From the NCBI GenBank assembly GCA_022393335.1, contig JAJEKB010020995.1:349990-413989 (forward strand): DNA of 64,000 nucleotides, written 5' to 3'. Under the pieces are notes generated by a model. The model was not told the origin of the DNA and made no database searches. It saw only the letters and a list, made by a program, of their open reading frames with translations. This DNA comes from Macrotrachela quadricornifera (Eukaryota > Rotifera > Eurotatoria > Philodinida > Philodinidae). Below, piece after piece: positions 27,654-39,867 of the stretch. The translations under genes and the position numbers were made by a program. Within the stretch, counting starts at the first letter, position 1. Every line of letters begins with the position of its first letter.

Positions 27654-30600
27654 TTAATTAATAATTTGAAATTTATCACGACGTACAAATATACCACGTT
27701 TTTCTTTACATTTAAAATAACTATGTTCATCAAGTGAACCATTATTTTTTCCTAAATAAAAAAAAAAGAAAAAAAGAAAATAAGTTTTTTTTTTGTTTTT
27801 AATTAAAAAGAAAAAAATATATTTTATTTACCAACTGGTTCTCTAAGTTCAATTCCAAACCAAGTACCTTCTTTATTAGAAATTTTTCCAATATAACGTA
27901 TAATACCTGATTTATTAATTATAGAATGACCTGTATTCACAATAACTTGAGAACCAATTAAAATATCTTCAATATCACTTATTACTTCTTTTGATGATGA
28001 TTTAATAGATTGATTTGATGATGTTAGAGAAGAAGATATTTGTTCATTTGAATTTTTACTTCCATTCTCTTGTTTATTAATATCTAAATTAATTGAATAT
28101 TTTTTTTTTCTTTTAACTTTGATATTTGTATATGAATATAATATCATACTTGGTGTTAAACTATTTAATTCCGATTGATCTAACGATAATTGTTTCTTAA
28201 GATTTTCTCGTCGAGAATTTCTTGGTGTATTGAATATAATCTTTTAAAATAATATAAATAGATTTGGATTTATTAATAAATTCTATTGGGATTTTATTAA
28301 TAACTTCTTTAGTATTTTTTTTATATTGGATTGGTAAGAAAATTTTGTCGTTTTCCTTCAAATGGTTAGAAAGAGAACGAAACAAATAGTAGTCCGTACG
28401 AACTAAGCCTGGAGAATAAGATGAATGTGGAACTGTAAACTATCCGAGCTCCAATAATTTTTCACGCGTCAATTTTGCAATATGGGATCTAGCATCGCCA
28501 TGCAAAAAATAAATTCTATTCTACTTCTCCTGAAGTTTTTCTGCAATTCGGTCTAATTACTAGTAATAGAGATCAGCAGTGATCGTGCAAATAGTTGGAA
28601 CTGATGTGGTATCTAAACTCCATATTCTCGCGTTTTACCTAATTTCTGTAGATATGCTTCCACTGTAATATGAGAGCACCCAAAACACTCTGCTAAACAC
28701 TGTGTAATCAATCTAGGATCTTCTTCGATAAGCTCCTTTAAGAGATCCATATTCAACTCTAGTGGTCTTCCAGCATGAGCTAAATCGTCGAGTTCGAAGT
28801 TACCATCCTTGCCTATCGTATGGCATATGTTGCTTCTGTTGTTTTGTAAGTCAGACGGAATTCATGAAGCAGAAATACTCGAAGCTCTCTATGAGATATC
28901 TTTATTTCTAATTCAAGATCAGCATGTATATCCATAGTCTTATCATTATTCGAAAGATATTTACACTTCCTTTATATATTCTTAGTATGGAAACTTTTAG
29001 TATTTTCTTGACTGTTCAGGAAGTTACGAAAAACAATGACAAAGATTTCTTACCAACCCAATATTAATATTAAATTAGTAGTATAATAGATAAAAAATAA
29101 TATAGAAACTATATTTAATTTAGTTTTAACGAATTCATTTAAATTGAAAAAAAAATAAAATGATATATAACAAACCACATTTTTCTTTTCAGGTGTAATA
29201 TTTGGTGCACTTGTTGCTTTTCGAATTATTTGTTGTTTTGCTGAATTTTCTGCTAATAAAACTTCCTAAAGAAAATTTTCATATACATATATATATTTAT
29301 TATTTTAACTAAATATTAATTTACTTGTCGTAATCGATCAAGTAATAGAAGTGAATCAATAACTGAAGCATACTGAATATATTTATTAATATAATCTTTT
29401 GAAAAATATTCATCATTGATTTTATTTTGTTCTTCAATATTCTGAAGATTTTTTGGTAAATTTGATACTATTTCATAAATAACACTTGTTCGTTGATAAT
29501 TTTTCTATAGATAAATAAAAATATTATTCATATTAAAGAATATATAAATTCATACATAACCAAGAAAATATTTTAGTGTTTTTCCTGCTCGCCAATCTTC
29601 ACTTTTATTCATTGTAACAGCAATACGTTTACGTAAAACAATTTCCATATGAACCGGTTGAGAAATTGTTGCAATAATTTTAACAATTAAATAAATAATT
29701 GTACCATTAGATGTGACTTGATTCCTAATATTTAGGGAAAAAAAAATTTTTTTAATAAAAAGAAAATCTAACAAAGAAATATTACATTGCAGGTGAATCA
29801 TGAATTGATGGATTCCATTGAGCAGTAGCATGAATCTAAAAAATAGTTTAATTATATTTTAAATCTTTTTTTGTATGTTTGTTTATAAACTTCATCAGAT
29901 GCATGGTGAATTAATGGTAATTGAAGCATAGTAGTTTTATTTTCTTCAGTTAACAGAGCTTGAAGACCAGCTATCTCATTCGATATATTCATTTTAATAG
30001 GAGCTAATTTTAAATATATAAGTGGACGATGCATTTCAATTGTTATGGGTGGATCCCAAGCAGCTGGAGAACCTGTAAGAAGTTATTTTATAATATTCAA
30101 TAAACCCAAAATTAGCAGATTTATTTCTGTTTTCTAAGACTAAATACGCCATTTTTTTTTCTGGCATTTATTATAAATTAAAAGAAATTCTTTTGGTATA
30201 TTTTGTTTGATGTGTTAAAAGCTTCATTATTATTAATAAATAAGATATAAAAAAAAAAGAAATTTAAAATTCTTTTTATGATTTTATGTTTTTGATTTTA
30301 AAATATTTCTTTTGAAATATAAAAATAGAATTTTATTTTAAATAATTTACCAGGTATTCCACTACCCGATGGTGGAAATACAGCAATATTATGTTCTTCA
30401 GCTAAACGCACGAGTTCTTCAAGTAAAATCCTCTCATTTAAAATATCATTTGGTGTTTTATCTAAATAATAAACAAAACAAAATTAATTTTTGATTTTTT
30501 TTGAAAAAAAGATTTTATTATTAACTTATTTGTTGATTTAATATATTTATTTGAGATTCAACATAATGTTTACGTTTTTCAATTAAATTTAACCAATCTT

Positions 30601-33600
30601 TTTTTAAACATTTTAATTCTTCATCTTGATAGGAATCTAAATGACGTGGTGCATCTAATTTTCTTGTACTAATTGAACCAATTTCAACAGATCGTATAGT
30701 ATCAATTACTAATGGCATTGGATCAGAACGAGGAAGTATTCGTAATTGTGTTATAAGACGTTTTGATTGGCCCTAAATTAATTTACTCTAATAAAATAAT
30801 GAAAAAGAAAAAAAACGTTTGATTTTATTGTTTTATATAAAAACCTGTTTTAATTGATAAACACCACCACAAAGAATTTGTTCTCGTGTATCAACTTGAA
30901 CAGGTTCCCATTGTCCTAATGTATTTAATTCATGAATTTCAATTGAAAATTGTATATGTCTTTTAACATCTTTCCATTGTTTAATTAATTGTTCAACTTC
31001 AATATTATGTTGATAAAATTCATCAGTTTTAGTTTTATTATTGATTAATTGTATTTTTGTATCATATTGATTCCAAACTTCAATTGATATAGCACTTTCA
31101 AAACATGTTGAAAGAAAATTATCAGTTATTGGAAATGTATATTCCTTTAAATAAAAGAAATTTAGATTAGATTAAATTTAGAAATTATTTTTTTTTTTGT
31201 CTAATACATTTTCATGATTAAATGAAAATATTTGTGATGATTTTTGTTTATTATCTTCATCAGATGATTTTATTGAATAAATTGTTTGATCTAATTTTGG
31301 ATTTATAAATGTATATCGACATATTATATTTTCAATATTAGTTTGAGATATATCTCGTATTTCTTTTATTGAAAACTATTTTATAAATAAAATTTTTTTT
31401 TTCTATTTTGATATAAAAACAAAAAAGATAACATACCTTAATAGTTAATTCATCATTTATACTATTCAATAATATAGATGAATCATCTATACCTTCATCT
31501 TCTAAACTATGTTGACTGATACTAAGATTACTAAGACTTTGTTCATCAATATCAATACTAATACCATCACTCATACTACCACATGTTGTGCTATTAATTT
31601 GAAAATCATTTAATTTTTTCATTGATAATGCTCCTGTTTGATCAAGAACAACATGAATTGAGCCACATATCTGTTTAATAAAAAATAAAAATTCAAACCA
31701 AATCTTTTTGATATTTAAAATTCTTATTTTAAAATCATTATATTAATCTTGAAAATAAACTTCTTACGATCAATATGGTCATAACAAGCATTACTGTCTG
31801 AAGCATCTGTCATATTAAATTATTTGTATACATATATAAATATGCATGAATGTAAAATACATTAATCATCATTATATAATGATTAATACTAAAGTTATAT
31901 TTAGGTTTAATGAAAAGTTCTGATCATTTTTTGGGAAGAAAGGAATAGATTAATTCATATCATATTTGAGATCAGTATCAAAAACTAAATTTGCCTGTGA
32001 TCTTATGTATGTGTTTTTATGTCAATCTTGAATACAACATGGTTTTTGGTTGTAAATCAATCGTTGATAGTTAAATAAGCCGGTTTTGCACACATTTTTA
32101 GCAATAATTGATTATTATACTGATATTTTGATAATTTCATTTATAACAGATCTTGTAGAGAATTTAATTGTTTTTTTTGCGCTAACAAAAAGTTCTGATT
32201 GAAGTAATTCACCTCTCTTATTTCACGTTATTATCAGAACTTTTGATTAACCCTAAACATTATAATCTTCATTGTTGTTATTATAAATAAAAAGATAAAA
32301 ACATAAGTACTCTTAACATTAGTTGAAGAGTTCATTAACAAAATTTCAATATATTGAAAATATCTTGATACGATATCTTCAAAGTTTATCTGTATGCATA
32401 TAGCAACTGATAGTAAAAGTCAACAAATAATTCTCATATTAATATTAGTTTTTTTTCTTAAAATCCTATTGCATTTTATTTTTCTTCATATATCATCAAA
32501 ATTGCATTAGTTTTTGGTGAGTAAATCGACAATTTTGCAATAAACTTCAACAAAAAGATTTCTTTTATTTAAATTAATCTCAACCATAGAATGACTAGTA
32601 GATATTATCTTATTAAAAAAAGACGTGCTATTTAGGGTAGATAGGCGAAGAAAATCATCTCTCTTTTCATTCTGTACAGATACAATTGTAAATGACGATC
32701 ATAATTTTCTATAATTTATCCACTCCCGAATGATTTCAGCTGATATTTATAAATGAGAACAACTTTAAGAAATATAAAGAAATGTATATTTGATTATCAT
32801 TCTAATTCATAATTTATATTAATTTTACTAGTATACTAAAACCGATTAAAATTTTTTCTGGTTTTCGTCTCAACTAAACAATTCGATTGGTTTCGGTTTC
32901 GATCTTGATTCGTTTCAGCTTTAGTTAAAACATTTTATTCGAACATATGTTAGTCAATTCAACTTTGAGTACGTAGAATAAGAAGATTTGATCAAAAGTT
33001 TTTTTTATCATGTCAAAGCCAATCTTTATTAATGGGTATTAGGTTTCACTTATCTTCTCAATGTATTTTTTTCGTATGTTAGAAGTCTTGAATTACAGTG
33101 GAAATTGAAAGAAAGATGCAGTCCTACTTCTGCTTCTAGAAAAAAACTTTTATCGTTGATATAATTCAAATAAGCTAATTTTTTATGTATACAAGACAAT
33201 TATCGTACTATTTGAGATCAGATGTCAAAGTTTAATCATTAGAAATACTCTGCACAATTTGTACATTCATTGAATTATGTTTCTTGACCTTAACTCAATA
33301 GAACAACTCATTAAAATAGTTTTTGAAGGTATGCGAAGTCCCTACAATTAACCATCAATCAGTGTTACTTCAAGAGACGATTTGTAGGCATCAAAAATCA
33401 GAATCTGTGAAACTATAACTGATATTTTCACAACTATCTCTGTAATAATTTATCGTAAGATTACGCCTAAATTTCTAAAGTCATTTATTTATTTATCCTC
33501 AACAACTTATCAAATTTTTTAAATATAGACAAGTATAATAACAAAAGTTAACTATTCATACTAGAAATAACAAGACAATGTGAAAGAATGTTGAGATTAT

Positions 33601-34933
33601 TATCAAAACAATTTTATATATAATCTGTTTCACGTACTCAAAAATCTATACAAGTCATGGAAAAACCTCAATTCTTAGGAATAAAATCAAGACTCAACAT
33701 TAGACATTCATTGCGATTATCAATAAAACTAACTGATTTGTAGATCCTTAATCAAAACAGAATAATATATACTAAATATGCAGTCAGATTGCTAATAAAG
33801 ATCAATGATCGGGATTGAGATCACGTTCCAGTTTCATATCTATAAATTCTCAGAATAAAAGAAAGTGTCCTATAATGATCTCTGATAGATAGATACATCC
33901 TTTATTTAGAATTTCGAAAAAAAATACATTTTCTAAATCATCTAATTTTGAATTGTTTATTTTTTTGGTATTAAACTTTATATCTCGTCCATTACTAGAT
34001 GCAAAAATAAAAATATGTTCGAGAAGAAAACATTATTTCCGAATTATTATATGATCGTTTATTACCTCTCCTTGTGTATTAATAATTGGTACAATATAAT
34101 CAAGTTTTGAATTATAAAATAAAGATTTTAAATAAATATTTGCAATTCCAATAAGATTTTCAGTTTTTTCATCATAAAATGGATTATGTCGTTTGAATTC
34201 TTTTTCTAATAAATCAATCTAAATCAAAACAAAAAAGAAATTTTTATCTTTTATAACTAGGAGTTGTACAGTTCAGTTCCTATTTATAACAAAAAAATTG
34301 AAATATATTCATACTTTATTTTCCGATATTTGCCATTTATGATAAATATCTTTCATATGATTTAATTTATATTCAAATTTTTCTATATTCCATATTTGTG
34401 TAAATGATTGTTCTTGTGTAACTTGAATAGCTAATTCACATAAATTATTAATAGTCTTAAAAATAATAAAAATATATTTAAAAATTTAATTAAAAATAAA
34501 TCGAATGAATATACATGTTCATTTGGTTTTAAATATGAAATTGGTATTTGTAAAATTATTTTATAAATTATTTTTTGTTGCATTTCATTTGATATTATAT
34601 TTGCTTCGATTACAAGTGAATTAATACGTATATATTCTTGATTAAGTTGAGAAAAAAAATTTTCAGATATTTCATGTTCATTAGAAAATTTATCGGATAA
34701 ACGACATTGTGTATATGATGAATCAAAATTATCATTTTTAAAATTTAATATTGATGAAGAATTATTTAAACGTGTTAATTGTAATTTAAGATATTCAATT
34801 TCCTTTTCATATATATCACATATGTCTAGATAAAATAAAATTAAGTTATAATTAAAATAAATTTTTTTTTATACCTACTTTCATTTAAATTTGTTGGTAA
34901 TTGATTTTGTGTATCGTGAACTAATGAAGTCAT
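27654..34933 (-). CDS. KIF13-like kinesin-3 tail protein lacking motor and FHA domains
   Basis: Sixteen exons: 34879..34933, 34515..34825, 34315..34455, 34066..34218, 31437..31670, 31208..31375, 30845..31144, 30526..30772, 30351..30461, 29891..30072, 29786..29835, 29556..29724, 29325..29504, 29176..29265, 27832..28240, 27654..27751 (2898 nt, 965 aa, phases consistent). Matches to the KIF13A/B stalk run in order: WNIEKFEYKLNHMKDIY, NPFYD with NLIGIANIYLKSLFY, VPIINTQGEICGSIHV, DSYQDEELKC, FPPSGSGIPGSPAAWDPP, HMEIVLRKRIAV and YEIVSNLPK. A CAP-Gly domain (about 893-962, with GKNNGS) ends the protein, as in KIF13B. The kinesin motor (~350 aa) and FHA domain are absent: the first ATG lies just upstream of the stalk, and a divergent gene starts 400 bp further on. 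Likely an adaptor or scaffold. Confidence 0.88.
28395..28930 (-). pseudogene. Decayed mariner-type transposase fragment in a KIF13-like intron
   Basis: It lies inside the intron between 28241 and 29175. On the minus strand, broken frames give pieces typical of the mariner/SETMAR N-terminal DNA-binding domain: RVFLLHEFRLTYKTTEATYA, then LIEEDPRLITQCLAECFGCS and ITVEAYLQKLGKTREYGV. Stops and frameshifts interrupt it and the catalytic DDD region is missing. No intact terminal repeats were found. Confidence 0.7.
31899..32259. mobile_element. Small terminal-inverted-repeat element in a KIF13-like intron
   Basis: It lies in the 2.4-kb intron 31671-34065. The left end TTTAGGTTTAATGAAAAGTT (31900 on) mirrors the right end, which on the other strand reads TTTAGGGTTAATCAAAAGTT. 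Both continue with CTGAT. The ~310-bp interior is non-coding and holds another AAAAAGTTCTGATTGAA word near 32187. The rest of this intron (32260-34065) shows no exon or recognisable element. Confidence 0.65.
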
Positions 34934-35333
34934 TATTATATAAGAGTAAAATAAACGATTATAGTTTGATTTAAATTTTAATGATTTTTATGCGATTCAC
35001 TTGATGCACTTTTTGTTAGTTAGGTACTATTGTTCGAATAAATATGTAATTGTTGAGTTTCACTGCTTATCAATATTTCATAACAGATGAAAACGACAAA
35101 AAAAAAATCTTATCATCATTCGTTTTTTCGTAATAGTAATAAAGGTTGGCCTATCGAATTAACCAATAAAATGAAATTTTTTAAAATGATTCATATCGTT
35201 TTTTTTTCATCTCATGGTTACTTTTAGATTATTTTTTTTATTTTTTCTTTTTCTATAATTGTTTTACGTTTTTTTTTAAATCATACGACTGTTGACTTAA
35301 ATTTAATGTCTCTATATTACATTGCATAAGAGA

Positions 35334-38300
35334 ATGACGACTGGTGAATTTACAGTACGTGCACTTTATGATTTTGCTGCTGAAGCATCATCTGAACTTA
35401 GTTTCAAGGCAGGAGACATTCTTATAATAACTTCAACAACAGACGCAGAAGGATGGTGGTAAGAAAAAAAAAATTTCGTTTATTTAAATAAATTTTTATT
35501 AAAAATAAAAATAAAAAAAAGGTTTGCTCAAAATTCTGCTGGAGAAAATGGTGCTATACCAGCAAATTATGTTGAAGCAATCGATTATACACAAGAACAA
35601 ACACAAGATTTAACAGCATTTCCAAATACATATTATCCTTATACACAACAGGATGGGAACAATAATGATAATGATAACACTCAAATAAATTATGAACCAC
35701 TACCAGAGCAACAACATTATCTGCCTCCTACTTTAGATAATAATCTATCAACAAATGAACCAATTCCACCATCATCTAATCAACCAATTGTAAGTTATTT
35801 ATTATTTTAAAATTCTCTTTATTGCTATTTTTCATAGCAATCAAATGAACAAGAAATTATTTCTAATAATTCTTTTAATTCATTATCATCATCATCAACA
35901 ACAAATCAATATTCCTCACAGGCAATACCTATAGTACCTAATACATCTGATCAATATGTAACAGTAGTAGATGCATCACCACCACCAAATTCAGTTCCAA
36001 TGACAGTTGTAAATCCTTTAGCAACAAGAAATACAATAAGTGAACAACCAGGTGCTTGGTATTTTGATGATACAGAAGACTTCACACCTATTGTACCAGC
36101 AATCCAACAATTTCCACCTAATTCAATGCCTTCATTTGAATATCCACAGACAACATCTATGCAACATCAACAACAAGTATCATCATTAGATAATTTTGGA
36201 TATCCACAAACAACATCTTTTCAACATCACCAACAAATATCATCATTGGATAATTTTACATATCCATCAACATCACCTGAACGTATTTATGATGTACCAA
36301 CACCATTATTAAATTATCGTTCAAATGAATCGAATACCGTACAATCAGTACCAACTTTATCACCACCAGCGACAGTTAATTCTACTTCAAATAATACTCC
36401 GATAACTACACCATCACCTAAATTACCTCCGGATAATACTTCACATTCACCAACAAATAAAGAAAAAAAAGATAAAACGAAATTTTTTACATTGAAACGT
36501 TCAAAACCAAAAGCTGAATCAGAAAAACGACTTTCACTCAGTGAATCTAATTTAGAGGTTAGCATTAGATAAATAATAGCAAAATACATAATTACTATTG
36601 ATTATTTTTTTATATATAATAGTAAGTTTTTATACAGGAAAAACATCTTTTTGTTTTTTTTAGACATCAATACAAGGAGCAAAAGGCGACAGTGATTCCG
36701 ATGATCCCAACGAATCAGGACGACATAATACAGTAAGAAATAATTTCTTTTATTTTATTTCTTCAATTCTTTAATTTTATTTTATTTTAAAAATTAAAAT
36801 AGAAAAAATTCATAATGTAAGTCAGTCTTTTAAATAAATAAAATATACTATTAGAAATATCACTAATAAAGTTCGTTGATAAATATTGAATTCTTATCTT
36901 ACTTATTTTTATCTTATATACTGAAACGCACTTTTTTGTCTTATAGTTGTGCTTATATTAACATTCGTTTATTTACTTTGTTTCTTTTTTTGTCATCGTA
37001 AAAGAAATATTATTTTATTTTAGTTAACAAGTAAACAATCTAATGGAGGAACTGATAATAAAGCAGCACCAAAAGCAAGGTACATAAAAATATTATAAAT
37101 ATAACATTATTTTATATTTAATTTAGATTTTTTGATAAACATGGTTTGGATAATTATTTATTAAATGGATGTAAATCTAAATCTGATGAACATGTTGAAA
37201 TAGCTGTAAGAAATATAAATAAATAATTTTTCTTAAAATTCTTTTTTTTTTATTTCTAAAGTACGATGAACGACAAGGTGGTGTTTATTGGTCATATAAT
37301 CCTAAAATGCCACCGTTTACTTGTAAAGTTGAAGAACCATCAAAAGGAACAAAATTTATTGGTTTAAAATCTTATATAGAATATAAAATTCATCCAGATG
37401 TAATTAAAATAATAAATTTAAAAATAAAATTATTTATTAATTATATTTAGATTCGTGGAAGTCGAGTTGTTAGTAGACGTTATAAACAATTTGATTGGTT
37501 ACATGAACAACTTGCTAATAAATATCGTTTTATTTGTATTCCACCATTACCTGGAAAACAGATAGCTGGTAAAAAGCTTTTTTTTCCTATTTTTTAATAA
37601 AAGATATTTAAAAAAACAATTCTTATTTTAATTAGGACGATATGAAGAAGAATTTATTGAAGGACGTCGACGACAACTTGAACTATGGCTTAATCGTATT
37701 TGTCATCATCCAGTACTTTGTGCTTCATTTCCAGTACAACATTTTGTAACATGTGAACTTACAGAAAAACATAATAAAGTATAAAATAAAAAATTTCTTT
37801 AATAAAAATTTCTTTTTCTTTTTTTTCTATAGGATTGGAAAGCAGGAAAACGTAAAATTGAAAAAGATGAATTACGTGAAGCATCATGGCTTCATTGTGT
37901 TAATTTTACAAGTTCAAATTTAGATGATACACAAATGTATTTCTATCTAATTAATTTCTTTTGCGAAATTATTTTTTTCTTTTCTTATATTTATTTAGTG
38001 CAGCACAAATTGATACATTTGCTCAACAACAACCAGGTCTTGAAACACATTTAAAAAATCTTTATCAAGTTTTAACAAAATATCAAGAAAAACATACGGA
38101 AGTTTATGAACGTGATATAAAACGTATTGGAGAACTTTTTTCTAACCTTTATACAGTTCTACAAACTGATGTAACTACAGCGGGTATATTTATCATATTA
38201 AGATCGTTTTATTATAAATAAAAATTTTTTTTTTAGGTAATCAAGACCTTTCAAATTCAGTATCAAAAACGAGTAATGCATATAATGCAATAGCTATGTT

Positions 38301-39527
38301 ATATAAAATGAAAGTAATAATATGTCATTGGTTTTTCTTCTGCCATAAGGAATTTTTTTTGATTTATTGTTAAAAAGGAAAAGTATGATGATATTACAGA
38401 AGTTTTTTATGAAAAATTTGTGCATATGAAAATCAAAGCGAACTTTATCTTTTGTAGTGTAATTTTTATTAAAAGTATAATAGATTTCAATATATGCCGT
38501 GAAGCACGATTAATATTGCATAACATGCATCGGTTATTTTTTGTTTCCTACTTTGAGTCAAAGGTAGATCATACGTGATAATCCCAGGATTAGGAAGGAA
38601 AGGAGGAAGATTGCGAGACAGTTAAGATTGAAGTATCCAAAATTATTTTCGCATCAGATCTGATATTAACATATTTTTTTTAATCTAAAATGTAATAATT
38701 CGTAGCAATTCTCCATTGAAGGCAGAGCAAGCTAGTGACAACTATTCGAAAATAAAACTACAGAATGAACAAAGTAGTAAAATTGACATAAAAAAGAGAA
38801 ATCAGAGATATTTTTAAGTCAAGCACGTTCATATAATTGATATTCTTCCTCGCTCGAAAAATCTTTGAAAAGGGTTTGTGAAAGTATCTCAAAGAAATAC
38901 TTTAATAATTCAAAAAAAATATTATTGAATTTTATGGAAAGAATATAGCATTTCTCTTCATACGTGTTATAATATACTAAGATCATTTAGAATAGAAATA
39001 TTCTTACCGTTGCGCATTTTTTATTTTATTTTTAGGTAGATTTTTCTAGGGTTGTAAAGTGTTTATATTCTTTTATTTTAGGCAAGTGAAGATGTTCGAG
39101 ATTTTAATGAACGTATTCAAGAATATATTGGTCTTATAACTGGTTTTCCAATGATATTCAATATTCAACGAGTAAATAAATAAAATAAAATATCTTTCTT
39201 ATAAATATAAATAAATCATATTAGAGTGCAGCAGAATTTATGCGAACTGTACAACAACGTGGTCCATCAGCAACGACAGATTATAATAGTGTAATACATC
39301 GTAGTCAAGTTCTTAATCATGTTGTATTAGCTGAAATAAATTATTTTCAAAAAGAAAAAGTTAATGATTTAAATTTATATATGAAATCACTTTTAAATGA
39401 ACAAATACAATTTTATGAAAAAGTATTATTAACTTTTAAAAGAATTTTTATTTAATTGACAATGTTTCTTTTTATTAATTTATAGATTACATCAGAATTA
39501 CGTGAAGCAGCAGCAACATTCAATTAA
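35334..39527 (+). CDS. SNX9/18/33-family sorting nexin (SH3-PX-BAR)
   Basis: Fifteen exons: 35334..35458, 35522..35789, 35838..36557, 36664..36732, 37024..37079, 37127..37205, 37262..37399, 37451..37568, 37636..37778, 37833..37936, 37999..38183, 38237..38313, 39082..39171, 39225..39422, 39486..39527 (2412 nt, 803 aa, phases consistent). The family couples membrane curvature to dynamin and actin in endocytosis. An N-terminal SH3 domain (VRALYDFAAEASSELSFKAG, AEGWWFAQN) is followed by a long Ser/Pro/Gln/Asn-rich linker with repeated YPQTTS and SSLDNF units. Then comes a PX domain (SYIEYKIHPDIRGSRVVSRR, YKQFDWLHEQL, LPGKQ) and a BAR domain (KYQEKHTEVYERDIKRIGEL). The linker is longer than in vertebrate homologues. 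Intron 12 (38314-39081) is unusually long at 768 bp and may hold an insertion. The gene shares a 400-bp divergent promoter region with the KIF13-like gene. Confidence 0.93.
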
Positions 39528-39867
39528 ATAAATGTGATAGTAACTAATGATTGATAATACTTTTATTTTTAATGATTTTCCATTTTTTTTTTTGTGTGAT
39601 TAATTATTTGTGAATATTTAATTTTTTTTTATCTTTTTTCTATTACTAAAAAAAAATCACATGAAAAACAATTTTTTATAATCGGTTTAAAAAAACCAGC
39701 TGAATGATTACGAGAATTTCTAAATGATGTTGATAGTGATGTACTCATCATCATTGATTGTAAGATGCCATTACTATCATCGATATTATATTGCTAAAAA
39801 ACATTAATTTAAATATTCAACAATGATTTTCTTCGAAAATTTTAGTAATTAAATCATCATTTTCATC

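Noticed and set aside
28197..28385. 62-codon minus-strand frame next to KIF13-like exon 15
   Set aside because: It lies in a different frame from the exon starting at 28240, and no acceptor would join it; treated as intron.
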